NCBI GenBank assembly: GCA_016281475.1
Contig: JAEEIS010000223.1
Location: 1-5,427, forward strand
Direction of reading: 5' to 3'
From: Bacteroidales bacterium
GTDB taxonomy: Bacteria; Bacteroidota; Bacteroidia; Bacteroidales; P3
Length of the DNA stretch: 5,427 nt
The position numbers and the translations under genes were made by a program. Positions within the stretch are counted from its first letter, which is position 1. Every line of letters starts with the position of its first letter. The notes beneath the pieces were generated by a model. It was not told the origin of the DNA. It did not search any database and saw only the letters and a list, made by a program, of their open reading frames with translations. Below, one piece after another: positions 1-5,161 of the stretch.

Positions 1-2
1 AT

Positions 3-734
3 GGCACTATTTGGGTAGTTTCTACTCCTGCTAACAGTATTAATGCAAATGCTCACTGTATGGGAATGTTTGACCATCCAGCAATCACCAACATTGATTT
101 TGGGGATCACTTCAACACCACAAATGTCACAAATATGGCTTCCATGTTCGCTTACTGCTATAGCCTAACTAGCCTTGATCTCTCCAACTTCAACACTTCC
201 AATGTCACAGATATGCAAAGAATGTTCAGTTGGTGTTTCAGCCTGACCAGCCTCGATTTATCCAGTTTCAACACCTCCAATGTCACGGATATGTCATATA
301 TGTTCTGGTATTGCTGTGGTCTAACCAGCCTTGACCTCTCCAGCTTCAATACAGAGAATGTGGTATTTATGAGGTATATGTTCGATAGCTGCTGCAGCCT
401 AACCAGCCTCAATCTTTCTAGATTCAACACTTCGAATGTGGAATACATGACTTCAATGTTTGGTAATTGTAGTAGCTTGACCAGCCTCGATCTTAATAAC
501 TTCAACACTTCCAATGTCAAGGGTATGGGAGGGATGTTCTATAATTGTAGCAGATTAACGAGTCTAAATCTTTATAACTTTGATATGAGTGGCGTATATC
601 TTAAAGATGCAATGTGTTATAATCTCGCTTCAGAATCCGGTGCCTGCACCATTACCTGCCCCACAGCTGTAAAGACCGAATTGCAAAGCGGCACAGACCT
701 CAATAATAGTATTATCACATGGAACACACACTAA
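3..734 (+). CDS. BspA-like leucine-rich-repeat surface protein (DUF285 family), 5' end outside window
   Basis: The frame is open from the first complete codon (position 3) to a TAA at 732-734, so the first ATG at 60 is internal and the gene begins upstream of the window. The visible 243 residues are almost entirely repeats of 26 residues with the pattern (S)LTSLDLSNFNTSNVTDMxxMFxxC, the BspA/DUF285 unit; the first visible unit has one extra residue (FGDHFNTTNV). After the sixth exact-period unit, the sequence moves into a short non-repeat tail (roughly ESGACTITCPTAV...ITWNTH), which resembles the usual end of these proteins in Prevotella. Family knowledge: such proteins are exported and linked to adhesion or host/matrix binding. 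The signal peptide and any sorting domain are not visible here, so export is inferred. The frame is AT-richer than the genes to its right. Confident in family, not in ligand. Confidence 0.9.
   Translation, partial: GTIWVVSTPANSINANAHCMGMFDHPAITNIDFGDHFNTTNVTNMASMFAYCYSLTSLDLSNFNTSNVTDMQRMFSWCFSLTSLDLSSFNTSNVTDMSYMFWYCCGLTSLDLSSFNTENVVFMRYMFDSCCSLTSLNLSRFNTSNVEYMTSMFGNCSSLTSLDLNNFNTSNVKGMGGMFYNCSRLTSLNLYNFDMSGVYLKDAMCYNLASESGACTITCPTAVKTELQSGTDLNNSIITWNTH
162..629 (+). repeat. Six tandem 78-bp LRR-coding repeats
   Basis: The unit start (AGC/GGT/AGA codon before CTNAC) falls at 162, 240, 318, 396, 474 and 552, always 78 bases apart. The first half of each unit (LTSLDLSxFNTSNV) is strongly conserved in DNA, with blocks such as TTCAACACTTCCAATGTC recurring nearly unchanged. 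The second half, around the MFxxC turn, varies more. The sixth unit is degenerate (NFDMSGVYLKDAMCYN). A seventh, less regular unit of 27 residues precedes them at about 81-161. The exact period implies growth by unequal recombination or slippage within the reading frame. Confidence 0.9.
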
Positions 735-781
735 AGTAATAGAACTCACCATAATTTCTATATCCCGAATAGAGATACACT

Positions 782-1141
782 TCATCGAGTGATGGCGTAG
801 CCTGTGGCGCTAAGGGCAATGCCAACAATTAGTCTTAGGAGAATATAGGTAACGAGGGCTGCGTACTGGCCGCTCTGTAGCAAGGTGAGGCTTTCGCGTG
901 AGAAGGTGGAAAAGGTGGTGAAGCCTCCACAAAGGCCGACAATCAACAGGAGGTTGAGTGCCTGAGAGGGGTGACGCGAAAGGATGCCTGCAAACAGACC
1001 GATGAGCAGACAGCCTAAGAGGTTGACCGCAAGGGTACCCCAAGGAAGGCCGTGTCCGTCCCAGCGAATGGCAGAGGAGAGGAGGTGGCGTACGATGCCA
1101 CCGAGACAGCTGCCGACTCCGACATAGAGGATTTCTTTCAT
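782..1141 (-). CDS. crcB: Fluoride-specific ion channel CrcB/FluC
   Basis: A 119-residue, very hydrophobic protein with about four membrane segments, the normal length for the family. It exports fluoride through a dual-topology dimer in the inner membrane. Signature residues are present: GGIVRH near residues 14-19, GTLAVNLLG at 35-43 with the conserved Asn40, and GGFTTFSTFSRE at 72-83. This last block holds the family's central sodium-site residues and the two pore phenylalanines (Phe77 and Phe80). The start ATG (1141-1139) lies one base after the stop of the upstream TonB_C gene (TGA-T-ATG), so the two are very likely co-transcribed and translationally coupled. I see no fluoride riboswitch near either gene. 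It is a single complete crcB, so the channel is presumably a homodimer. Confidence 0.95.
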   Translation of the reverse strand: MKEILYVGVGSCLGGIVRHLLSSAIRWDGHGLPWGTLAVNLLGCLLIGLFAGILSRHPSQALNLLLIVGLCGGFTTFSTFSRESLTLLQSGQYAALVTYILLRLIVGIALSATGYAITR

Positions 1142-1142
1142 A

Positions 1143-1619
1143 TCAGTGCCTGCGTCTCTTCCACCATTTGTTTTTTGGTTCTATTGGGTCATAATGTATT
1201 AGAGGGATGCAGTGCTTTTTCTTGTCGAAGAAAATAGGCAGGTTGAATGTTGTCTTGACAACCTTGCCATAGAATCTGCCTGGTTTCCATTTTGGCATCA
1301 GCCTCACTATTCGCAGAGCCTCCTCGCCACAACCGCCTCCGATGTCGCGTAGGATTTTCGGATTCAGCACTGTGCCGTCTGTGTCGACTTCGAATTGTAC
1401 ATACACCCGTCCTCCAATACAGTTCTCGGCAGCTATCTGAGGATATTGCATGTTGTCTTCGATGAATTTATGCAACGCTTCGAGGCCACCGGGGAATTCA
1501 GGATCTTCCTCATACTCGACAAACAATTCATCGGAATGATTGGCGGTGTCTACGTTCTGTGCCGAAGCTGTGGTAGCGAGGAGAAGTAGTGCCGTGAATA
1601 TCAACAGTATTTTCTTCAT
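1143..1619 (-). CDS. Secreted TonB C-terminal-domain (energy-transducer-like) protein
   Basis: 158 residues. Residues 1-20 form a classic signal peptide (MKK, a Leu-rich core, ATTASA before Gln21), so the mature protein is probably periplasmic. There is no Pro-rich spacer and no retained N-terminal anchor, unlike full TonB. Residues 36-60 carry the Bacteroidetes linker pattern EDPEFPGGLEALHKFIEDN..YP. The TonB_C fold follows at about 62-131, with GRVYVQFEVDTDGTV, a Gly-rich turn (IGGGCGEEA), and the PKWKPG motif at 109-114. The tail is strongly basic (KNKWWKRRRH). Family knowledge: Bacteroidales encode many such orphan TonB_C proteins; the partner receptors or peptidoglycan contacts are mostly unknown. 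Its TGA is one base before crcB, which suggests one operon, but a functional link with fluoride export is not established. ATG at 1619-1617 is well placed by the signal peptide. Confidence 0.88.
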   Translation of the reverse strand: MKKILLIFTALLLLATTASAQNVDTANHSDELFVEYEEDPEFPGGLEALHKFIEDNMQYPQIAAENCIGGRVYVQFEVDTDGTVLNPKILRDIGGGCGEEALRIVRLMPKWKPGRFYGKVVKTTFNLPIFFDKKKHCIPLIHYDPIEPKNKWWKRRRH

Positions 1620-1632
1620 CTTAATAATGATT

Positions 1633-1692
1633 CTCCATGTATCGCTCGTATCACAAGAATAAAATACGTGAAAATACGAGCGATACGTGGAG
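1633..1692. repeat. 19-bp inverted repeat with 22-base loop between ybjQ and tonB_C gene
   Basis: The left arm (1633-1651) and right arm (1674-1692) are complementary over 19 positions. There is a single T/C difference, at 1638 opposite 1687, which becomes a G-U pair in plus-strand RNA. The core is TATCGCTCGTAT / ATACGAGCGATA. Two further G-U pairs (1631-1632 with 1693-1694) could extend the plus-strand stem, and CAC/GTG (1652-1654, 1668-1670) could extend it inward past an AAA bulge. In the minus direction it lies 14 bases after the ybjQ stop and 13 before the tonB_C ATG. No U-run follows in that direction, so it is not a canonical intrinsic terminator. It may be a leader hairpin, an operator, or a dispersed palindromic element. 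Confidence 0.8.
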
Positions 1693-1705
1693 GGTCAGAC
1701 ATACG

Positions 1706-2026
1706 TTAGCGGATGGTGACGGCGGTGCCGGAGGCGGTGACCATCAGCATGCCGTTGTTGGTGCCGAGCACCTCATAGTCGATGTCTACGCCTACGACGG
1801 CATTGGCTCCGAGACGTTGGGCACGGTCTTCCAACTCGCGCATGGCATTGGTGCGGGCCTTGGTCAACTCATCTTCGTATGAGCCTGAGCGGCCGCCTAC
1901 TATGTTGCGCACGCCTGCAAAGAAATCCTTTACAAAGTTGATGCCGGTGATGACTTCACCAAATACGACGCCGTGGTATTCGGTAATCTGACGTCCTTCG
2001 ATGGTGGGGGTGGTTGTGATAATCAT
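1706..2026 (-). CDS. ybjQ: YbjQ/UPF0145 family protein (putative heavy-metal-binding domain)
   Basis: 106 residues, the same length class as E. coli YbjQ (about 107), and alignable end to end with it from memory: [17 protein letters not shown] at 5-21, [20 protein letters not shown] at 35-54, ALGADAVVG-like [13 protein letters not shown] at 73-85, and [12 protein letters not shown] at 92-103. The family forms compact cytosolic oligomers. Its 'heavy-metal binding' label comes from fold comparison, and a real ligand or reaction is not known; this copy has no Cys and only one His, so metal binding is not evident from sequence. The start ATG at 2026-2024 follows an octamer repeat array by four bases (GATC). 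It is probably its own transcription unit or is read through from the lipoprotein gene 59 bases upstream. Confidence 0.93.
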   Translation of the reverse strand: MIITTTPTIEGRQITEYHGVVFGEVITGINFVKDFFAGVRNIVGGRSGSYEDELTKARTNAMRELEDRAQRLGANAVVGVDIDYEVLGTNNGMLMVTASGTAVTIR

Positions 2027-2030
2027 GATC

Positions 2031-2070
2031 GAATGTGTTAATGTGTGAATGTGTTAATGCGTTAATCGAC
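2031..2070 (-). repeat. Octamer array (ACACATTM) in ybjQ leader
   Basis: On the minus strand the array reads GTCGATTA, ACGCATTA, ACACATTC, ACACATTA, ACACATTC: five 8-bp units in perfect phase. GATC follows, then the ybjQ ATG, so the last unit ends four bases before the start codon. The unit type and orientation match the arrays before the genes at 3767 and 4440. Confidence 0.85.
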
Positions 2071-2085
2071 TTATAATTCTACAAC

Positions 2086-2904
2086 TTAGCGATAACTAAT
2101 ATTATACGTTTGTGTCCAATAGTTATTAACTCCCATGGACTTGTATATCACTTGCGGCCAAGTGTTGTAGAGGTCGTAGCTGTAGTGGCAATCGTATTCG
2201 ATGCTGTCGCCAGAGTTGAAGCAGACAACATCCACAACATTGTTGCGGCTGAAGAAGGAGGGGCACTGCAGGAGGTTGTCCCTTTTGAGAATGGGATATA
2301 ACGCCAGTCCGCAGAAGGGGTTGTGGTTGTCATCGTAGAAATATTCATATCTTATCCCATCGGCATCGACAGACGTGGCCTTCATCAGGTTGCCCTTGTC
2401 CCATTCGAGGCGGTATGCGGTGCTGGTGCTGTACCACTCGTTGATATCCGTCGAGGTGCGATAGAAATTGCTGTCGATAACCATGCAAGGCATCAACTTG
2501 CCGTCATATCGGAACATCAGCGTGCGCGTCCTGTCATTGAGGATGATTTTTACCGAGGAGAGAAGCTTGTCAGAGTTGTAGGAGCAGAAGATGTTACTGT
2601 CGATACTTGCCAAGCGATTGTGGCTGTCGTAGTTGTATTGGTTGACAATTGGGTTGCCTGAGACGGGCAGATTGGCAAGGCTGACGTTCACCAGCCTGCG
2701 TCCAATCCACTGGGTAGCGAGAAGCGTCTCAGAGTTGCTACTCACCTCATTGATTTGTCCGGAAGGACTATAGATGCCAAAGAACGGATTTGAAACATCA
2801 GGGACAATGCGGTCCTCTTTCTGGCATCCCACCATCAGTAGGAGGGATGCTGACAGGGCAAGGAATAATGTGCGTGCATTCATGTCTTTGTCAATTTTTT
2901 CCAT
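2086..2904 (-). CDS. Putative lipoprotein with YD-like repeats
   Basis: 272 residues in the longest frame. A second in-frame ATG at 2883-2881 would give 265 residues starting MNARTLFLALSASLLLMVGC. That is a cleaner lipoprotein signal (Arg, Leu-rich core, lipobox MVG|C) and may be the true start, because the extra MEKIDKD is acidic. The Cys is followed by QKEDR, compatible with export to the outer membrane or surface. The mature part has aromatic, Asn/Asp-rich beta segments resembling YD/RHS-type strands: YNYDSHNRLASID, MFRYDGKL and YEYFYDDNHNPF. Such modules occur in Bacteroidales lipoproteins of unknown role. There is no catalytic motif I recognise, and the function is unknown. It is divergent from the TPR gene across 178 bases. 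Confidence 0.8.
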   Translation of the reverse strand: MEKIDKDMNARTLFLALSASLLLMVGCQKEDRIVPDVSNPFFGIYSPSGQINEVSSNSETLLATQWIGRRLVNVSLANLPVSGNPIVNQYNYDSHNRLASIDSNIFCSYNSDKLLSSVKIILNDRTRTLMFRYDGKLMPCMVIDSNFYRTSTDINEWYSTSTAYRLEWDKGNLMKATSVDADGIRYEYFYDDNHNPFCGLALYPILKRDNLLQCPSFFSRNNVVDVVCFNSGDSIEYDCHYSYDLYNTWPQVIYKSMGVNNYWTQTYNISYR

Positions 2905-3082
2905 ATAACGTCAATGGCCAACAATTATTGTGTATGTCTACAATATTAAGAAGAAATTATCGTTAATAATAAAGTTGAAACGGTTCGCTTCGCTTAAATG
3001 TTGAAAAGTTTAGAAGGTTCGCGCCAAATGATCTCACACCTTTTTAACATTAAAACCTCTTAATCCTTTAAAACATAATCTG
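2905..3082. promoter_or_regulatory. Divergent intergenic region between lipoprotein and TPR genes
   Basis: This 178-base AT-rich region must hold the outward promoters of both flanking genes, but I find no convincing match to the Bacteroidetes TTTG / TAnnTTTG promoter. Visible small features are an 11-bp palindrome ACAATTATTGT at 2921-2931 and a direct repeat GGTTCGC at 2982-2988 and 3016-3022. The last 37 bases before the TPR ATG can be read as loose 8-base units (AACATTAA, AACCTCTT, AATCCTTT, AAAACATA), faintly like the octamer arrays elsewhere. No Shine-Dalgarno is seen. Confidence 0.4.
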
Positions 3083-3691
3083 ATGACAATACAAGAACTA
3101 TACCAACAAGCACTCCAAGCCACCGACCCTTCTGAAGCTATTGCCCTCTATGAGCAGATTATCCGGCTTGACCCGCAGAACTCGGAAGCATATAACAATA
3201 TTGGCGAACTATACGGTAGCCTCAACCAACTCGGCAAGGCGATGCCCTATTTCCTCAAAGCCATCGAACTGAACCCTATGATGGGAGTCTATTACAGCAA
3301 TTTGGCACTGGTGTTTCAATGTCAAGGAAATATTGAAGAAGCTATCGATAACTACACTAAGTCCATATCATTACAACCCAGCTGGTCGGCATATAACAAC
3401 CGAGCTACCCTCTACAACTACCGCAAAGAATACACCCAAGCCGTCGCCGACTGCACCGCCGCTCTGAAGCTAAAAGGACAGGAACGGGATGTCTGCACCA
3501 AGGCGCACCTCCTCGCCACCCGCGCCAAGGCCTATATGGGCATGGACGAATACCGCAAGGCCCTGAACGACCTCAACGCAGGCATGGCTCTCAATCCCAC
3601 TGACGACATCATCGGTTTCTACGACAAAGGCATCCTCCGCTGCCAACTGAAACTCGGCATCAGTCCTTGCGAAGGAAAAGGCTGCAAGTGA
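3083..3691 (+). CDS. Cytosolic tetratricopeptide-repeat protein
   Basis: 202 residues with no signal peptide or membrane segment, so it is probably a cytosolic scaffold or adaptor. TPR units can be read at about 3-33 (EAIALYEQIIRLDPQN), 35-67 (AYNNIGELYGSLNQLGKAMPYFLKAIELNP), 69-100 (VYYSNLALVFQCQGNIEEAIDNYTKSISLQP), 103-133 (AYNNRATLYNYRKEYTQAVADCTAALKL) and 141-173 (HLLATRAKAYMGMDEYRKALNDLNAGMALNP). The protein ends abruptly in LKLGISPCEGKGCK, a short two-Cys tail. TPRs bind peptides or partner proteins; no partner is indicated here. It heads the plus-strand block, and the next gene starts 75 bases later across an octamer array. Confidence 0.9.
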   Translation: MTIQELYQQALQATDPSEAIALYEQIIRLDPQNSEAYNNIGELYGSLNQLGKAMPYFLKAIELNPMMGVYYSNLALVFQCQGNIEEAIDNYTKSISLQPSWSAYNNRATLYNYRKEYTQAVADCTAALKLKGQERDVCTKAHLLATRAKAYMGMDEYRKALNDLNAGMALNPTDDIIGFYDKGILRCQLKLGISPCEGKGCK

Positions 3692-3699
3692 TGACGTTA

Positions 3700-3760
3700 G
3701 AATGTGTGAATGTGTAAATTCTTGAATCAATGACTAACACATTAACAAATTAACGCATTG
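3700..3760 (+). repeat. Octamer array with inverted halves before the membrane-protein gene
   Basis: Two GAATGTGT units (3700-3715) are followed by 21 bases, then ACACATTA, ACAAATTA and ACGCATTG (3737-3760). The two halves are mutually complementary. Divided into 8s from 3701, the whole stretch keeps phase through the spacer (AATGTGTG, AATGTGTA, AATTCTTG, AATCAATG...). It starts eight bases after the TPR stop, and its last unit ends six bases before the ATG at 3767. Confidence 0.8.
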
Positions 3761-3766
3761 TTTTAT

Positions 3767-4297
3767 ATGGAGCGACTGGCAACAAACACAGGACATAAGG
3801 CGCAAGACAATTGGCAACGATGTGACTACGCCTACGAAATCCTCCTCGTGGTGATGTGCCTCGGGCTTATAGTGTTAATGATTGTTATGATTTGGCGATG
3901 TCTGACAGTTCCAAACCCGGCTCCGGGAGTTAGGTGGTTGTGGATTCTTTTTGTCCCAGAAACTGTTCTGTTAGTGTTTGCTGGATTATTACGTCTGGAC
4001 AACTATTTGCGCTGGAGACGGGCCGTAGAGACCGTCTGGGTGCACCAAGGCAGGCTAATCATCGAGTGTCACAAGTGTATCTTCCGACGCTGGAAAGAGA
4101 TTCCGCTCTCATCCATACAGAATGTGGAGCCCCATCACGACACGGTGGGAGCACTATACTATCAGAACGACAGACCCGAAAAATTGCGCATAATCTATTC
4201 AGGCAAACGCCGCTACAGATTCGGAATCTGCATGACAGACGAAGACCGCGATGCCTTGGCAAAGAAGATAATGGATTTGAATTCGTTAATTCGTTAG
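3767..4297 (+). CDS. Two-helix membrane protein with PH-like C-terminal domain
   Basis: 176 residues from ATG 3767. A TTG at 3758 would add three residues, but it lies inside the last octamer of the preceding array, so I prefer the ATG. Hydrophobic segments at about 24-43 (EILLVVMCLGLIVLMIVMIW) and 57-77 (WLWILFVPETVLLVFAGLL) form a hairpin, leaving both ends on one side. Positive charges after the second helix (RLDNYLRWRR) suggest that side is the cytoplasm. Residues 86-170 form alternating strands (VETVWVHQGRLIIE, FRRWKEIPLSSIQNVEP, LRIIYSGKRRYRFGI) and a final helix (DEDRDALAKKIMDL). That layout resembles bacterial PH-like domains found after paired membrane helices. The family assignment is by architecture only, and the function is unknown. 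The final codons and stop fall in an 8-bp repeat. Confidence 0.75.
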   Translation: MERLATNTGHKAQDNWQRCDYAYEILLVVMCLGLIVLMIVMIWRCLTVPNPAPGVRWLWILFVPETVLLVFAGLLRLDNYLRWRRAVETVWVHQGRLIIECHKCIFRRWKEIPLSSIQNVEPHHDTVGALYYQNDRPEKLRIIYSGKRRYRFGICMTDEDRDALAKKIMDLNSLIR

Positions 4298-4343
4298 TTT
4301 AAGGGTTAAAGGGTTTGAGGGATTAAGGGATTGAGGGATTGAC
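4280..4343 (+). repeat. 8-bp phased array spanning the 3' end of the membrane-protein gene
   Basis: Eight consecutive octamers in one phase: AATTCGTT twice (4280-4295), AGTTTAAG, GGTTAAAG, GGTTTGAG, GGATTAAG, GGATTGAG and GGATTGAC. The first two encode the end of the upstream protein (NSLIR) and most of its TAG stop (4295-4297). Partly complementary octamers follow downstream: AACCTTTA (4351-4358), AACCTTTC (4359-4366) and TCCCCTAA (4367-4374). An imperfect hairpin with the AAAGGGTTT-type units is therefore possible. Confidence 0.75.
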
Positions 4344-4383
4344 AAACTAAAACCTTTAAACCTTTCTCCCCTAAAACAATCAA

Positions 4384-4434
4384 ACACGTTCACACATTCA
4401 AAAAAGACTAACACATTCACACATTCACACATTC
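4384..4434 (+). repeat. Octamer array (ACACATTC) in thioesterase leader
   Basis: ACACGTTC and ACACATTC (4384-4399), an A-rich interruption (4400-4410), then three exact ACACATTC copies (4411-4434). AAAAT separates the last unit from the ATG at 4440, a five-base gap. This is the same unit, and the same orientation to the gene, as before ybjQ and the membrane-protein gene. Confidence 0.9.
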
Positions 4435-4439
4435 AAAAT

Positions 4440-5147
4440 ATGTATACCCTAAATTATAAAGTGACCACAAGCACCTGCGACAGCGAGGGGAGACTGAAGC
4501 TCTACTCCGCGCTGCAGATGATGCAGGACTGCTCCGAGATGTGGATAGACAGCGAGCCTGAGGTGAAGTCCTACTTTGCCCGCGAAAATATGGCGCAACT
4601 GCTGGCCTCACGTCAGGTGGAGGTGATGCGCGTGCCAAGTTTCAAGGAGGAACTGATGGTGACCACTTCGGTTTATGAGATGAAGCCCATGTTTGGCTTC
4701 CGCAACACCTTCATCTACGATGCTGACGGCCGTCCCTGCTACCGCACATGGAGCATGGGTGCCTTCGTCGATAAGGCCACAGGCAAGCTGAAGCGTGTGG
4801 ACGATGCCGTTGCCAACACCCTGCTTATCGAGCCGCAATTGGAAATGAACTACCGCGACCGCCGCATTATCCTACCAAAGGGTGGAGGAGAGGCCTGTGC
4901 CCCGATTGCGGTGATGCGTGCTGACATTGACTACAACCGCCATGTGAACAATGCCAACTATATCCGCATGGCGATGGAGCTGCTGCCCGAGGATTTCGAG
5001 ATAAAGGGACTCCGCGTGGAATACCGCGTCGCCGCCAAATTGGGCGACATGCTGACACCTACAGTATACCGCATCGACGACGGTTTCGTCATTGCCCTCT
5101 CTATCGGCAACGAGGTGAGTGCCATCGTTGAGTTTGTACAATACTAA
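4440..5147 (+). CDS. Acyl-ACP thioesterase (FatA/FatB family)
   Basis: 235 residues, the usual length for bacterial double-hotdog acyl-ACP thioesterases (PF01643). They hydrolyse acyl-ACP to free fatty acid and ACP in the cytosol. The first hotdog (about 1-120) has the family opening TTSTCDSEGRLKLYSALQMMQDCSEMW, then SRQVEVMRVPSFKEELMVTTSVYE and SMGAFVDKATGKLKRV. The second hotdog (about 155-235) carries the active-site block DYNRHVNNANYIRM, with Asp164, Asn166 and His168 matching the DxNxHVNN motif of plant enzymes. The following strand reads RVEYRVAAKLGD (192-203). Plant enzymes have Glu-Cys, and many bacterial ones Glu, where this protein has Ala198-Ala199, so the acidic partner is missing in an ungapped alignment. 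The VOC gene follows after 14 bases, which suggests an operon. The substrate chain length cannot be read from the sequence. Confidence 0.92.
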   Translation: MYTLNYKVTTSTCDSEGRLKLYSALQMMQDCSEMWIDSEPEVKSYFARENMAQLLASRQVEVMRVPSFKEELMVTTSVYEMKPMFGFRNTFIYDADGRPCYRTWSMGAFVDKATGKLKRVDDAVANTLLIEPQLEMNYRDRRIILPKGGGEACAPIAVMRADIDYNRHVNNANYIRMAMELLPEDFEIKGLRVEYRVAAKLGDMLTPTVYRIDDGFVIALSIGNEVSAIVEFVQY

Positions 5148-5161
5148 TTGATTGTAAGGCT

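Noticed and set aside
158..520. Minus-strand open frame opposite the BspA repeats
   Set aside because: It is a repetitive shadow of the 78-bp repeats (VLKLERSRLVRL pattern) with no independent family signal.
162..629. CRISPR-like regular repeats
   Set aside because: The period is entirely coding, is divisible by three, and encodes DUF285 LRR units. The short octamers elsewhere have no spacers.
757..773. Small inverted repeat TCTAT...ATAGA between the converging genes, as a terminator
   Set aside because: There are only five A/T-rich pairs and no U-run, so it is no better than chance.
1620..1705. Fluoride riboswitch upstream of the tonB_C-crcB pair
   Set aside because: The only structure is the long 19-bp inverted repeat. 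It does not have the short pseudoknotted fluoride-aptamer pattern that I would expect.
2110..2661. Plus-strand and second minus-strand frames within the lipoprotein gene
   Set aside because: These are antisense or out-of-frame shadows. The frame with a signal peptide and lipobox explains the whole region.
2975..3003. Bacteroidetes-type promoter (TTG, then TAAATGTTG) for the TPR gene
   Set aside because: The downstream element is one base too long for TAnnTTTG and the spacing is short, so the match is too weak to call.
3758..3766. TTG start at 3758 for the membrane protein
   Set aside because: It falls inside the final octamer (ACGCATTG), and an ATG follows three codons later with a spacing like the other array-preceded genes.
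4608..5141. Minus-strand frames opposite the thioesterase
   Set aside because: The thioesterase reading is clear end to end, and these frames have low-complexity composition and no recognisable domain.
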